The notes below the pieces were generated by a model. It made no database searches and was not told the DNA's origin. It saw nothing but the letters and a program-made list of their open reading frames with translations. A stretch of DNA of 64,000 bases, from NCBI GenBank assembly GCA_951213105.1, contig OX578135.1, positions 164,414,750-164,478,749 of the forward strand, in the 5' to 3' direction. Source of the stretch: Amaurobius ferox (Eukaryota > Arthropoda > Arachnida > Araneae > Amaurobiidae). The position numbers were made by a program, and so were the translations under genes. The number at the start of each line of letters is the position of its first letter. Within the stretch, counting starts at the first letter, position 1. This document shows, piece by piece, positions 20,691 to 33,847 of this stretch.

Positions 20691-21200
20691 CACTTGCAAT
20701 TTATTTGTTGCTGAAAATGACCGCGAGAGCAGTATAAAATTGTTCTTAACAAAAACAAAACAATGACATCTGCCTTATGAGAGGATAAATATACTGCAGC
20801 ATGTTTAAAGTGCATTCCCTGCTGCAAGTTCTACTGGGTACAGTGCTGACAACTCTTTTATAACTATGCAATATTTTGTAGTTTCTTGTTTTAGGTTGTT
20901 AAATCTAATCATGCATTGCATATATATGAATATCATCATTAACAGTGATATATCTACATTTTGTTCACTTTAAAAGCATTCCTATATTTGTAGAAATGTA
21001 AATAAGAAATATTAAAAAAAAAAAAAAGTAATATATTACCTCATGAATGACAGTTTATCCAAACGAATCCAATACAAAATAAAATATTCCACAGAAAATG
21101 CAAATCCTCTAAATGGCACATAAATATTTGGCACACATTTGGCAGCACTCACAAGACGATTCCACAATCATAACATTGCGTATTCCATGTAATATCACGT
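20691..21200. other. AT-rich intergenic DNA, nothing recognised
   Basis: No supported feature. Poly(A) run near 21015. Confidence 0.4.
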
Positions 21201-21228
21201 GAAGAAGAAGAAGAAGAAGAAGAAGAAA
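21201..21228. repeat. (GAA)n microsatellite
   Basis: Run of GAA triplets. Confidence 0.9.
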
Positions 21229-21329
21229 ATTCCCTGGCGCAATTTCAAAAATTTGATGTATCAAAAAGCTCCCGAGGGGAAAAATGAAATTCACATTTTG
21301 CAGAATGGGTAACCATCCTAAACGAAGAA

Positions 21330-21760
21330 ACACACCGAAAGATGATTCATGACAACGAACACATTCGAGCGAGTGAAAGGCGTTCGCTCCTCTCACATCC
21401 GGTATCGTTTATTTTCATACATCACGCCAACGGCTGGAGATTCACACACGCACACCACACAGAGAGAGCTTCATCCTCACAGCAGCACCTGTCACAGCTA
21501 CTCGCCGCCGTAATTAGCCCCCGCAAGGAGGAGGAGAACAGTCCTATCCACACGGCAATCCAAGCAAGGTCTGGCCTTTGCCGATAGCGGGGTCAACTGA
21601 TGCAGCTCGGCGGATTCGGCGCCAAATATCGCCAAAGGATTTGCCAACTAAAATCTGGTTCCAGGGCGTTCGTTCGTGATTTGCTCCCGATTGGAGGCGG
21701 CAAAATACGTATACAGACAGGATTCGCATCAGAGTTGGGCTTCCTTGGGATCCTTTCAAA
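21330..21760. other. GC-rich island, best candidate for host promoter or exon
   Basis: About 430 bp of complex, non-repetitive sequence, clearly GC-richer than either flank, with overlapping 71-95-codon frames on both strands. No protein domain, splice pair or RNA is recognisable. The composition fits a host promoter/5' exon or conserved regulatory block. Confidence 0.3.
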
Positions 21761-22251
21761 TTAATAAGTGCTCAAAATCAAAATCTGGACAAAAAGAAAA
21801 AACAAATAATGCGTTCCTGCCTAAATTTCTTTCTTTTCCCCTTTTTTAAATAAGAGCTTGTTATACGTACCGTTCATTCTTCAACTCACTTTCACATTTC
21901 AAAACTGAGCAAGGAGCGGCGTTCCTAACATTCACATTTGCGTTCCTTTCTGCGTATTTTAAAAACATTGCCGATACTTGGAACTTGATAATTTGATCCA
22001 TATTGATAAGTATGTATGGTGAATAGGTGATATAGTATGTAATTTGTTTCTTGAACATATTTTTATTCGGTGTAAGTATTTCGTTTTGTGTTGCATTATT
22101 ATGTAAAGGGGGCGGATTATTATGAAATTACGAAATTTAAGCACGTAGTCCTATTCTGAACGAATAAAGATATACGTGCCCCAGATATTAAGATTTTTGG
22201 TTATATTTCTATACGTTATATAAAAATATGAAATTTGCTGAAACTACTTTT

Positions 22252-22530
22252 AGAATTTATCTGCAAAATAAATACTTCTTTGACATCATCGTTAAAAGTT
22301 GATAAAAAGTATCAACCTGTTTCAAAGGCCTTCTTAGTTAGGATAGAGAGAAAACAACCTCATCAGCAAAAGGCTGGTGCATGTGGAGAGATGCGTTCTT
22401 CTCTTTGCTGCTGCGGTTCTTCTGCCTCTCTATCCTGACGATGAGGCCCTTTTTGCTTTTGAAACTGGTTCATACTTTTATCAACTTTTTATGTTGTTAT
22501 TAACGAAGTATTTCATTTTGCCGACTATAT
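22252..22530. repeat. Foldback (inverted-repeat) element, ~280 bp
   Basis: Left arm AATACTTCTTTGACATCATC...AAAGTTGATAAAAAGTATCAACC pairs with right arm ...TTCATACTTTTATCAACTTTTTATG...GAAGTATTTC. Inner arms GGATAGAGAG and CTCTCTATCC also pair. The pairing is imperfect. No transposase. A MITE-like element of unknown family. Confidence 0.65.
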
Positions 22531-22684
22531 GAAAAGTTTGACCTTTCTTTTAAATTATAAATTTGTATTCTTGTTTTTTTTGTAAACCCAATCTGCTAAC
22601 GCCCATTTTTTTACGCGAATTCATTGATTCCATAAGTATAGCTATAGGATATAATTCCAACGTATTACGAAGGAAATTTTTATT

Positions 22685-22995
22685 GCAGAGTTTTTTTTTA
22701 TCTTCAATTCCATGAAAAGTACTTATTTTTTAATGAAATTGAAATATCCCTCGCTTCATTTTGGGTCATTCGAATACCTGATAAATGTTAGATATAATGA
22801 AATGTTAATATATCCCATACGTGAAATATTAATATATCCTATACGTTCGCAGGATGTATAGGATATATTAATATTTCATTGTGCCTAACATTTGTCGGGT
22901 ATTCGTATGATTCAAAATGAAGTGAGGGATATTTCAATTTCATTCAAAAATAAGTATTTTTCATGGAATTGAAAATAAAAATAAAACTCTGCAAA
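22685..22995. repeat. Foldback (inverted-repeat) element, ~310 bp
   Basis: Arms 22685-22835 and 22841-22990 are near-complementary: CAATTCCATGAAAAGTAC...GAAATTGAAATATCCCTC on the left and GAGGGATATTTCAATTTC...TTTTTCATGGAATTG on the right. The centre contains ATATATCCTATACG and its mirror. MITE-like, class unknown. Confidence 0.8.
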
Positions 22996-23400
22996 TTCAA
23001 AATTTTTCTACATAATATGTTGGGATTTGTGGATTAACTATAGAAATACTGCAGCAGTTGCCGACTTCTTTTGCAATTTTTTCAGACAACAAAGATAACT
23101 TCATAAAATAACGCAGGAAATCGATATTTTGTCCGATAATGGTCCGGCACTTTTGTAAATAATTACTCATCCCCCCCCCCTTTTGATTTTCGAATATTTC
23201 GGGTACATGCCGAGATCTTATCACTTATTTAAAAAAATCGACTTTATGCGTGGAGAATTTTACGTTAATATATAAATTTTAAAAAATTTTGAGTTTCTGT
23301 GACGATTATTTTGGATAAATTGAAAACCTGTTATTGTTATTTTTTAATTTTTAAATGTTTCGTGCATATGCCAAGATGTTGAACAGCGTACTTCCGTACT
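22996..23400. other. AT-rich intergenic DNA, nothing recognised
   Basis: No supported feature. A run of 10 C lies near 23172. Confidence 0.35.
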
Positions 23401-23639
23401 GGTGTGTTTTAGACGTAAATTCAGCGAGACTTCAGTAACGGGAGTGTAATCTCAAAGAGTGGAAACGTGTCCGTATATACGAGTATCTAAGAAGCGACTG
23501 CTTTTTAGAATACCAACAAAACTCAGTTCTACATGTGAGAGTAGCGATGAACGTCCACTATTAAAAAACATCTCCCGTTTTAAAATGTATATTAAATAAA
23601 TAAACCTTATTGAATTTCTTTTTGGCGGAATGAATATTT

Positions 23640-24190
23640 GAAAAATCATTAAAAAATTGGGATCTTCACTACTGATAAATAAATAAATAATCATTTCAGA
23701 CGTAATTTTTCATTAGAAAACGAATGATACAAACTTTAGAACATTAGCATGAACATAAATATTGCGCGATTTACGAATGAGTTTTAGAAAAGTAAAATGA
23801 TTAAAAAATCAGGCCCTTCATTAATGATATAAATAATTTCATACAAAGTTTTTCATTACGAAACAGATGATACACGCTTAGAACGCAAAAGCATGACCCG
23901 TTCCCGAAATAATGCGTAGGTTTTTCAAAGAAATTTACAGAAAAAAAAATGTAGTTTGTTCTATTCACGAAAGAAGATATACTTTTTACGAGTTTCATTT
24001 TTGATACCCAGGAATTCGCTAATAGTCATTTATTTCAAGGGCTAGTCATTGAATGTCCATTGTATTTTAATGAGGATTTTGCACGTGAGTATGAATAAGT
24101 GAATTTGGACTAATACGTTCCCCATTTCAATTTATGTGGTGTTAATTCAATGCCAAAACCATTCTTCTCTGGATTTTGTACACCATTATT
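23640..24190 (+). repeat. Dispersed repeat related to 51620-51890
   Basis: Both loci share AAATAAATAATCATTTCA, ACGTAATTTTTCATTAGAAA (or a close variant) followed by CGAATGATA, and further on AATTTATRTGGTGTTA...GGATTTT. A second internal copy of the ACAAAGTTTTTCATTACGAAAC block lies near 23842. Non-coding. Confidence 0.55.
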
Positions 24191-24540
24191 TCGCTGTGAA
24201 AGACGTATAAAGTCATTACATTATGAAAGGGGAAGTCATGTGCTATAGACATCAGATTTTCTTTTTGACGTTCAGAGTTTAAAAATTCGATGGTGAAAAA
24301 GTTATAAAACGTTATAACCATAACAACAAAATTTAAAGTTTGTAAATAAATCGATTTTAATTGAAATAAAAATAAGAGACAATTATCCGAAAAATCGCTT
24401 GTGGAATATTTACTACTTAGTATTAACTGGGGGTGATGATCTAGAAGTTGATGAACTTAGACTGGGGTTGGTGACGAAATGGTTCATCGGGTATTGTTAA
24501 AAAGTAACAACCAACAATATAGTCAAGACCCTAGTATATT

Positions 24541-24773
24541 AAATATTTTCTGTCAAAGACTACAAAATTAATAAACTGCCTTTATGTAAAAAAACATCAT
24601 CATTGACGTACACGAAAATTTACATTTAAGAATGCTATGGAGCGCATTCAGACGTCTTAACGTCCATAATCAGCGACAATGTTAACATTGCCATTATTGC
24701 TTTTCGTGTACATCGATGATGGTGTTTTTTACATACAGTTTATTAATTTTGTAGTCTTTGACAGAAAATATTT
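24541..24773. repeat. Foldback MITE, 233 bp
   Basis: Terminal arms AAATATTTTCTGTCAAAGAC (24541) and the mirror GTCTTTGACAGAAAATATTT (ends 24773) are perfect. The arms continue inward through CAAAATTAATAAACTG and GTACACGAAAA. The central ~70 bp is unpaired. No coding capacity. Confidence 0.85.
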
Positions 24774-25460
24774 AAAATATTTGTAGCCATATTTACTGTA
24801 CTAATTGATACCCTCGTATATGCTCAGTATATTAAACCTGAAAAGACGGGTGTAAAGCATTATTAGAAAACGGAATAATTTAATCGGTACCACAAAATGA
24901 GACGATTTGTAAATTTATGGAAATGGTATGAGAAAATGAAAAGTGATCAAAATGAAAATTACCTTCTCAGAACATCTTGACATAATCGTCTTGAATACGT
25001 AATTCATAAGTAAAGGATTGGTAAGAGTGTTTATAGTATATCTTAAGTTCACACTTGTGTAATCTTGAAACGAGTTGAACACACACTAATAATTTATAGA
25101 ACATTTTTTGTAACTATCCAATATTAAGAAGAGAACTTTTATCACATTTACTTACATTTTTATTTTACTTTTTGTTCCTTCCATTTTAGGAGATTTATCC
25201 CGCTTAGATTATACTACCAGATTATTTTCAATGGATGTTTTAAAAGATTGATATTATCTGAAAATTATTCTTTTTCTTGTAGGGCATAACTTGTCACGGA
25301 TATTTTAGATAAAGGGGAAAAATGAACTGAAAATGATATTTTCCTTTTATTATCAGTATCACCTAATCACATCAGTATGTGTGGAGAGAGATTTAAAGAC
25401 ACAAGAGCGTTTGGATATATAGACGTTTTATTTTAATTTGAAAACAAGAATATGTGCAAG
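24774..25460. other. AT-rich intergenic DNA, nothing recognised
   Basis: No supported feature. Confidence 0.35.
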
Positions 25461-25461
25461 T

Positions 25462-26692
25462 ACACTGCTTTTCAGAATTATACAAACAGTTTTTTTTTTG
25501 GAAAATTACATAGAACCATTTACATAAGAACATTATGTTCATTATATACAAAAATGTAGTTATACAAAACTTTATTATAAGGACAATTATTTATTTTTAT
25601 TATTTATTTATTTATTTATTTATATATATTTATTATAAGGACAATTTAGTTACTTGTACTTAAGTTATTACACAAATTATAACTTTTGTTTTTGATAGCT
25701 GGGACTGCGTGTATTTCACTGCCAGTAGTTCTTCTTTTGCAGACGATTATAAAAATGCTTTGAAAAACAAGTTAAATGAAGTGGAAGTACGAAAAGTATG
25801 GGATTTAGGTATGACTATTCGAAATATTGCAAACATTATACAAAGGTCAAACATTGTAGTTGACAACGCGAGTGGAAGCAGAATACACAGTTTCATAAAG
25901 AAAGAACAAGTGCCAAAAGAAAGCGGATAACGAGGTTGGAGGCATATAATGCGGGCTGTTTTGCACAGCATGACAGCAGGAAAAATTGCAAGCAATTTGA
26001 ATATACATGTTTTCCGTTTTATACTGTCACGCGTGTTCTGAATAAATGTGGCATCGCAAAATAAATAAAAATAAATAAGAAGGCAGCTCTGGTAGAACGA
26101 CATAAAATCGTAGGCAGAGAGTCTCTCGAATGGATGCAAGACAAATGTCAACTGGAAAACCCTTATATTTTCCAATGAAAAATATTTTAATTTAGATAAA
26201 CCCGATGGGATATTTCAACCAGATGGTGCATTGAGTGGCACTTCCAAATCCGCAAAACGTTGGTTTGAAGGAGAAATATTCACTGAACCACCTAATTCCC
26301 TAAATTTGAACAGTATCGAAAATGTAGGTGAGGGGGTTCTTATTCGAAAAATGTATGAAAATGGGAGATGATCCCCCCCCCCTTTCACAAAACTCATGAA
26401 AGTGTTTATGCTGTATGAAATGCGGTATTTACTGCGGTATGAACTTAACCCAAAATATTTAGTCCTTATAATTGTGCACATAAAGGAAATGCGGTTTTTG
26501 TACTTCGCCATTTTATGACCAAAAAAAAAAAAAAAAAAAATATGTGTGTTTTGTTTCATGTCATAACTAAATTTTCGCATATAATTGACATATAATGCTC
26601 TTGGGCAATTTTCCCAAGAACATTTGGATAATTTCTATGTGATTTTTTGATACCTATTCTGTCCTTGTAATTATGAGAACCAATGCGTAATA
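25462..26692 (+). mobile_element. Decayed Tc1/mariner-type element, ~1.2 kb (copy 1)
   Basis: The left end GTACACTGCTTTTCAGAATTAT resembles the reverse complement of the right end near 26662-26692 (TTGTAATTATGAGAACCAATG) and of the copy 2 right end at 48330-48362. Inside, the plus strand has a frame (25709-25930) with an HTH-like MTIRNIANIIQRS stretch, then broken remnants including a tryptophan-rich EWMQD block and a DKPDG motif near 26199. The transposase is internally deleted and interrupted by stops, so it is inactive. A 142-codon minus-strand frame is its shadow. Confidence 0.65.
25709..26220 (+). pseudogene. Remnant of a Tc1-like transposase (copy 1)
   Basis: The N-terminal helix-turn-helix-like part is open for 73 codons and then stops at 25928. 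Downstream pieces in other frames resemble the region before the second catalytic Asp. The DD34D/E catalytic residues cannot all be placed. Same gene as 47131-47640. Confidence 0.5.
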
Positions 26693-27990
26693 ATTTTGTG
26701 AAACTACATGAAAAATTATTATGATATCTTACTTTTTGAAGTTATTTAAAATATTTTAATATTTAATGTTTGTTTTGCAGGCAAAACAAATGATTTATAA
26801 ATCTGTTTAAAATTTATAGCTTGAACATTTTGTTTCATGTGACGAATTGTTTTCTTTAAGAGGTTTTTATATAATCAGTCTTAATTACATGAGAAAGAAT
26901 GACTTAAAATAATTTCATACATTTGATATCTTTAATTTACTGGCTAATTAATTCATTTTTAGTATCTATAAGAATAAAATTCCTATGCAGAACATCCGTT
27001 TTAGTTTTTTCTCTCTTAAGTTATTTTCATTAAGCATTTAATACTGATTTTAAACGATTAACTCAATTATTTTAAACAATTAACTCAATAAAACGATTAA
27101 CTCAAACTACTGTAAAAAGTAACAATAAATCGAACAATTCATTAGTAAAACAAATACGTTGCATATTACATTGTAAATAATACATATTTGTTTTATGTTG
27201 TTTTATTAACGACGCATATTATTTATAATAAATTTTATAGTCTCCGTTTTGTGCCGAAAGTTTTTTTTACGAGTTAATACAATCAGTTTCTTATTACACC
27301 TTTTTAGACTGAGTAGCCCACAGGTCGTAGCAAAATGTCTCTCGAACAAATAAATGTTCGATGCCTTGGACATGACTCGCAGACAAAAAAGTTTTCATAA
27401 AACAAAATAGGAAATGTAAATACATTTTAATTGTCAAGATACGTAGATTGATTTGTTCTTTAAAAAAAATTGTATCGAGCATTTGCACGTCAAATGTTGT
27501 ATGTTCGAAGAGCAAATTTTTTGTTTTGAAACAATGTTTTGCTTTTTGGGCACTATTCAATTTAAAATACATGTAGCATTTTTCGCCGAACAGGTTTTTT
27601 TTGTTGTTGTTTGTTTGTTTTGTTCGATCATGGTTTTGTTTCGACCGTTGGACACGCAGCTATAATAAAGGAATAAATTAAGATAATATACTTCGCGTAA
27701 AGTTAACTTAAACAACAGATATATGGAATAACTGTGAACTTCCGCTATTCAATATAGTCCATTTATTAAATGCTATTAACTAAAACAAACATTTTGCTCC
27801 GAAAAATAGTTATTTTTGGTCTTAAACTGTAGATTTGCATTGTATATGACTTTGAGGAAAATTTTCGGATAATTCACTAGAAAAATCACTCTTTTTTGGA
27901 ACTTTCAAAATTTCCAGATTTTTTCCCCAATTCTAGTCATTAAAACATCTGTTTTATACCTTTAGGTCTGATTTGTTTCTCTCCAATCCT
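26693..27990. other. AT-rich intergenic DNA, nothing recognised
   Basis: Small direct repeats of AACAATTAACTCAA/AACGATTAACTCAA lie near 27053-27106. Frames up to 92 codons lack domains. Confidence 0.4.
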
Positions 27991-27999
27991 CGAACTTCG

Positions 28000-28345
28000 C
28001 CAAGAGAAGGATCACTTCCCTCAAAGGAATGATGGCTATGGTTGCCAGAGAGGCACGATAGGAGGGGTGGTTACGGGTGGGGAGTGAGAGAAATTGATGT
28101 GTAGTCACTGGATATTGAAGTGTGTGTGTGCGGTGGATGTGTGAGTGCTGGCATTTTGTTGCTTCTTTTTATGCGATTCGGGCAAGGGCAGCAGCGGAAG
28201 CATTAGGGCAGTGGAGCGCGCAGTCCCCCCCCCCCCCCCAGCTCTCCCCAATCTTTCTGTTTGGCATGGCCCAATGCGTCTTATATGTGTGTGTGTGGAG
28301 AAGAGTTGATGCCAAATAGCACGCAACCACAAAGGAAGATCGTTC
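28000..28345. other. GC-rich island with a long C homopolymer
   Basis: Raised GC, GT-rich stretches and a run of about 15 C near 28226-28240. Short frames on both strands have no domains. Possible host regulatory sequence. Confidence 0.25.
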
Positions 28346-28885
28346 TTGCTGTTTACAAGTGTGAATTAATTTGATAAGAACAGGTACAAGAGCTAGAAAT
28401 TAGATGTTGTTTGTTAACGGGAAGTTTAGTGGCAGGCAAAACAGGGCACGTATATCCCCTGTTTGGCAAAAAATCATGTACAGTAAAAAGAAAAAAAGAA
28501 AACAAAATCAAGGGTGTTTAGATTTTCTGAATTTCAAGAGATAGTCTTAAAATTAAATTTAGGGAAGAATAAAAAAGAAATAAATATGGTATAGATCATA
28601 ATAGTTTATTCCCTGCGAAATAGGGTATTTAATTCTTGAAATAATTCATAAAAGCTGAAATTTTAATAAGAAAATACACTAAATTATGTTAATACATAAA
28701 AAAGGAAAACTTAACGTGCGACAAAATGCACTTTAAATTGATTAATATTTGAAGTCATTTTTATATACTAAACAATTGCATACACTATATTAATCAAACA
28801 TTTTCATAGAAAAATATTTACAAAAACCGAAGCATTGTTGTTGATGGAACATTTTGAACAGTCTGTACATTGGATTCTGCATATG
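28346..28885. other. AT-rich intergenic DNA, nothing recognised
   Basis: No supported feature. Confidence 0.35.
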
Positions 28886-28889
28886 TGAA

Positions 28890-29236
28890 TGTTGTTATTT
28901 TTTTTAGTATTTCTGAATAGGATCTTATTGTGTCAAATAAATGTTCACAGTAACAGTTTTAGGGTCGATTGCTAATCATTAAATAATACTCTACCACTTT
29001 GCCATTGGCTTCTTTCGTCTATCTCGCTTTATCGTCAAGTGCGTTATTCTAACTTTGTAAATTGTCCACTAGGGGCGTTGCAATCCCTTTTATTAGATCG
29101 GGCATGGTCACTTTATTGCAGATGTACCATATGTGTACACGAAATGACTTTTTCTTACAAGGTTATTGGAGTCCTTATTTTAAATTATGCCCTGTTTCTC
29201 TCACACAAAATGGAGCAGAGTGTCAGATCCCAGAAG
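28890..29236 (-). repeat. Dispersed repeat, inverted relative of 48460-48720
   Basis: Reverse complement of 48460-48720 with moderate divergence. Shared blocks include GTCTATCTCGCTT, GTTGCAATCC (GCTGCAATCC in the other copy), TCGGGCATGGTCAC (TCGGGATGGTCACG) and ATTTGACACAA...TCCTATTC. Non-coding, class unknown. Confidence 0.6.
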
Positions 29237-29563
29237 AATTGTGCGTTACGTTCGGTACTTTTATTAAACCGGTTGCAACTATCCTTAAATCAAATTTTTT
29301 TTCACCGCGCATTCTTTAAAACACATGATTAATATGACATCTTAATTTTTAATCTTTAGTCTTTAAAGGCACTATCAGGAAACCGTCAATTTTCATCAGG
29401 TAGACAATTGTGCGTTCGGTACTTTTATTAAACCGGTTGCAACAATCCTTAATGCTAAACCAATTCTTTTTCACAGCGCTTTCTTTTAAACACGGGAATA
29501 ATACAACATTTTAATTTTTAATCTCTAGTCTCAGGAAACCGTCAGCTTTCGTCCGGTAGACAG
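29237..29563 (+). repeat. ~168-bp tandem duplication
   Basis: Copy 1 is 29237-29405 and copy 2 is 29406-29563. Both start AATTGTGCGTT and share CGGTACTTTTATTAAACCGG, AATTTTTAATCT and AGGAAACCGTCA. The 97- and 85-codon frames in this area derive from the repeat. Confidence 0.85.
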
Positions 29564-30590
29564 TTAAATTATGTTGTCTTTAGCAAAAAAGACAGAATTC
29601 ATCAAACTATAACCCTCTGGATAATGGCTAAGGCAGTTTTCGGACTGTCAATGTATTTTCAATGTATTCAATGTAGTTTCAATGTATTCAATTTATCATG
29701 TTTATTCAACCTTGTATGCTGTTTCCAGTGCCGCCGACAGAATTCTTGGGACCCTACGCAGAAAATGCTACTTCTACTATCTCCTATTTTGTAAGCCATT
29801 AACCTTTTTTCATAAATTGTTTATGGTGGCCGGTCCCCAAGTTTCCCGGGCTTCGATGCAATTCATCCTTTTACCACTTGTTTCTAACGACGTTTTTTTT
29901 TTCTTCCGATTTATTCAAACAGCAGTCTCAACGAATTTTCATATTTTATATTACAAACTATTTTTGTAACGAATTAAGTTTCAATCGGTTCAGTGATTTT
30001 GGAGAAAAGCCAGTAACGTATGTCAGACCGACCACCCGACGGTGAAAATATTTTTTCGTTATCATCGTCCCCATAAAATGTACACATTTTTGCTTTTACG
30101 GAAAATTCTTGACACGAAAACAATACTTTTCTTTAGAGAGGAAATGAATATATTCAAACTATCACACTCCTACCCAAAATGAAATTCATATTGAAATTCA
30201 TATCAGCTAAACGACCCTTAATTTTGAGGGAAGAAACAAAGAGAAAAGATCATTAACTCGGAAAACAATCCACTACCTCGTTAGAGCCAGAGAGAGAGAG
30301 AGACAGCAGTTTTTTCCTATATTGATCTCTCTTTGAAAGCGTAAAAACTGCCGAATCACGCTTCGGCTATTATGGTTGATTTTCGTGCGAAGAATTCTAT
30401 TGTACAGCTGTCCTCGTTCGCTCGCTAAGCACCCAATTGAATGATTGTAATAGTAAAAATACCAAACCGACTCAAAATCACTCATATTGTTTCTTTTTCT
30501 ATGGATTTTTAAGTTTAGAAAGATCATAGAGTGATTGAGTCAATATGAAAAATTAAGCAAATGTTTATGTTTTTAATTTTGAAAAGAAAA
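29564..30590. other. Intergenic DNA with a LINE-tail-like stretch
   Basis: Around 29935-30045 the sequence (TCAATCGGTTCAGTGATTTTGGAG...CAGACCGACC) resembles the 3' region of old non-LTR elements common in arthropods, but no coding remnant supports it. A GA-rich microsatellite lies at 30290-30302. Confidence 0.3.
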
Positions 30591-30591
30591 C

Positions 30592-30609
30592 GGGGGGGGG
30601 GGGGGGGGG
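30592..30609. repeat. Poly(G) run, 18 bases
   Basis: Uninterrupted G homopolymer in AT-rich DNA. Confidence 0.9.
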
Positions 30610-31610
30610 AAACAGTGATGCACTCAGAGAGGGTATAAGAGATGTAAATGTGCGCTTGTTTGATTTTTCAATTAATATAAATCACTGCTATTAAATATAT
30701 AAAAATTTTACTTTTTAATACAGATGATATGAAAAAATAAGCAACGTAGTTACGTACAGATTAAGTTACAACAGAGCATATATATGTTTCGAGGATACGG
30801 TAAATCCCCTTCGCCAGTGCTTCTCACTTCATCTTTTTGACTTCGAGTTTGTAGAGGGTTTTAGCACCCATAAAGATAAGCTAACATATCGTCGTAACAG
30901 CTGTCAGTTGGCTACATTATAACTTAGTTTGAGCTTATTTACTTTAAATTTGTTCTCATTTTTCGTACAAAATGCCTTTACCTTTTGATAGATGATATCT
31001 CCAATCACCAACATTTTTAGTTTTTTTAATTCAATTTAATTCCATGTTTTGGACTATATTTATTATTATTATTATTATTTTATTTGTTTATGAAGAGACT
31101 TGCTGTGTTTCAGAAAAAATACTTATTAATTATCCAATCCAAATCCTAATTAAACTCGTTCATAATATGAATCTTGCAGCAGTTTTAATATAAATAAGTA
31201 ATAATAAGTAATTGATTATGAATATGCATTCGTTATAAAATTTTGAATTTATTTGGAAATATAAAGTATAATATTTGAAATAACTTGTTTTGGAATTTTT
31301 TTATATGAATACGTGTTATGATCACAGCTATAATGGGTACCAATTATTAATCAATGATTATTAGTGTGTGTGTGTATATATATATATATAATAAAAATAT
31401 AATATGAAAAAATCCAATGATAGAACAGAGAGAAGTTGTAACTCAAATAAACCTAACTTAAAATATGCATAGAAATTAAAAAGAAGTATGAAATAGAGAA
31501 TCATCAATAATTAGGAAAATAAAATGCATATTTCTAATCATCAAGCTAAAGATAATCAACAAATTTCAAGTAGATTAAAAAATAGAAAAATAAAAAATAT
31601 CCAAGCATTA
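30610..31610. other. AT-rich intergenic DNA, nothing recognised
   Basis: Microsatellites (TTA)n near 31056-31080 and (GT)n(AT)n near 31361-31391. No gene. Confidence 0.4.
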
Positions 31611-31614
31611 TATA

Positions 31615-32531
31615 TAGGGTGTCCCAAAAACATTGACCTCGGCTTTTATTCCTTAAATATTGGTCTTAGACATATATGATAAATTACAATGTTGCTTAAT
31701 ATAAGGTACAGAATTTTATGAAATCGATAAAAATTTTCAGGGGATTAAATTTGAAGAAATACAAAATCTAAATTTGTATACGACTCTCGTACAAAAACAT
31801 TTCCAATGAGTAAAATATGCCCCATACACTAATAAGGTCATGTACAAAATTTCAGCATTTTATCATAAAAAGTCCCAGACATATGTTTAAACAAATTTGG
31901 TGAGGGATTAATCACAAATTAAAATGTAAATGTTTACAGCAAGAGTGCAAATGACGCAACGCAGAAATGCATCATAGGCAAATAATATATGCCTCTTATT
32001 TTTAATGGATTTTTGGCATGGATGGAAAACATTTTAAACAAGCTTTGTAATCTTTGTGTAAAGTTATTATTTCTACACAGTGTAGATACTTTTGTACCAA
32101 TAAATAGCAAAATTATTATTTATTTATGTAATCATTGTTTTCTTTCGTAATTTGTGTATTGACCCCTGAAACGCGGTCTGCCGACATGATTTTTTCCCCC
32201 TGAGAACCCATGTCGATGCATCGAAAAGTGGTTTAAGTCAGCATTTTTGTCTTTTCATACCTCTGGGGCTTTTTATGATAAAATTCTGAAATTTTGTACA
32301 CCACCTTATTAGTGTATGGGGTACATTTTACTCATTGGAAAGGTTTTTGTACAAGGGCTGTATAAAAATTTAAATTTTGTATTGCTTAAAATTTAATTCC
32401 CTTGAAAATTTTAATCGGCTTCATAAAATTATGTACCTTTTTTTACGTAACTTTGTAATTTATTATATATGTCTAAGATTCAATATTTAAGGAATAAAAG
32501 CCGAGGTCAAAGTTTTTGGAACACCCTGTAT
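31615..32531. mobile_element. Non-autonomous mariner-like element with ~270-bp terminal inverted repeats
   Basis: Left end AGGGTGTCCCAAAAACATTG and right end CAAAGTTTTTGGAACACCCT are inverted repeats. The arms (about 31615-31880 and 32262-32531) pair with moderate divergence, e.g. ACCTCGGCTTTTATTCCTTAAATAT and its mirror. The ends sit in TATATA sequence, consistent with TA target choice. The 380-bp middle has no transposase. MITE-like. Confidence 0.8.
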
Positions 32532-33000
32532 ATATAATGTATGTATATACATATATATAATTTAAATTTATACTTACAACTTAATTTACTAATTAATTAC
32601 TAATAAATATTGATCAACCATTCATAATTAAGAATCATTAATAGCATTGAGAAGTTTAATTTTGTATTTTGCACCCGCTTCGAAATATTTCTGGGTAAGA
32701 CACTGAGAGAGACAGAAAAATTACTTTTGCATGATTTTTATCTCAAAGAAATCGACAGGAACAATATTTTATGCCACCTGGAGGGGGGGGGGGCTAAAAT
32801 AAAGTCCTAACATTTAAGAGAAACCAAGTAGATTGTTCAAGAGAATATCTGTTACTTTTGCGATACGACTAATCCGATAATGATTTATATAAAGTTATCA
32901 CGAATTTACTTTAACAAAGTCAATTCTTATATGAACTTTTATATACCACTGTCTTTGGAATATGAGCATTAGACAATCGCAAATGTCCACAATCGAAATA
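32532..33000. other. AT-rich intergenic DNA, nothing recognised
   Basis: No supported feature. A G9 run lies near 32785. Confidence 0.35.
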
Positions 33001-33009
33001 AGAACGAAT

Positions 33010-33285
33010 CGTATAAAAAATGGCTCCGACCCAAAAAAATTTCTGGTGAAAAGCGACGGCTGGGCAGACAATTCCTTCTGTCGTTCGAAACCCGCTGTGA
33101 CAGCGAAGCAATAACGAGGGCACATTCCGTGAACCGCGGCGTTGTTTCCGAACGCCAAACGGCCGCATCCTCTGTTCTCTCTCTCCTCTCGGACGTTGGC
33201 AGGATGGGATGTGCCATTTACGTTCTATCCAAAATTCTGCGAAGGAACATCTATAAGTTTCGTTCGGCATCATGGGGTTCCTTTA
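33010..33285. other. GC-rich island, unassigned
   Basis: Three overlapping minus-strand frames (82-117 codons) exist because stop codons are rare at this GC. Their proteins show no domain. Possible host exon/promoter. Confidence 0.25.
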
Positions 33286-33847
33286 TGCGCAAGTTGACAC
33301 ATTGATTAAACATAATGTTTAATCAATCTTGAACCTGGAATTTCACTTTGTTGGAATTTATTTATTTGCTAATGGCCAGGCATTTGATACATTCAATCAT
33401 TCGCCTATATGTATATCGTCCAGAATGGTGAACCATTTAGTCAGTGCCTGCGGCTAGATGGAGTAAAAGAAGCTTCCGTTAAATGCTACCAGCAAAGTAC
33501 TTGGTGCAGCACCAATATTAACAGCAAGAAGATAAAGGCTCCCTGCGTGTGTTAATACCCAAGTAGAAATTTGAGCTCTTAACCTGGTTATTTCCAGGGT
33601 AAAAGCATTTTAAGGAAAAGTGGTATAATTCTGCCGATTGCGTAATTTGCTATTAAAAGGTGCATTTTCCAGCAAAACAATGTGAAAATTATGAAAATAT
33701 TTATAAAAAACTATGAATACGTTGATGTTTAATGTGAGTAGAGCACTGCATCTGCTGCTGAACCTCATCGCACGCAAGAAGATAAAGGCTCCCTGCGTGT
33801 GTTAATACCCAAGTAGAAACCTCTTTACCTGGTTATTTCCTAGATAA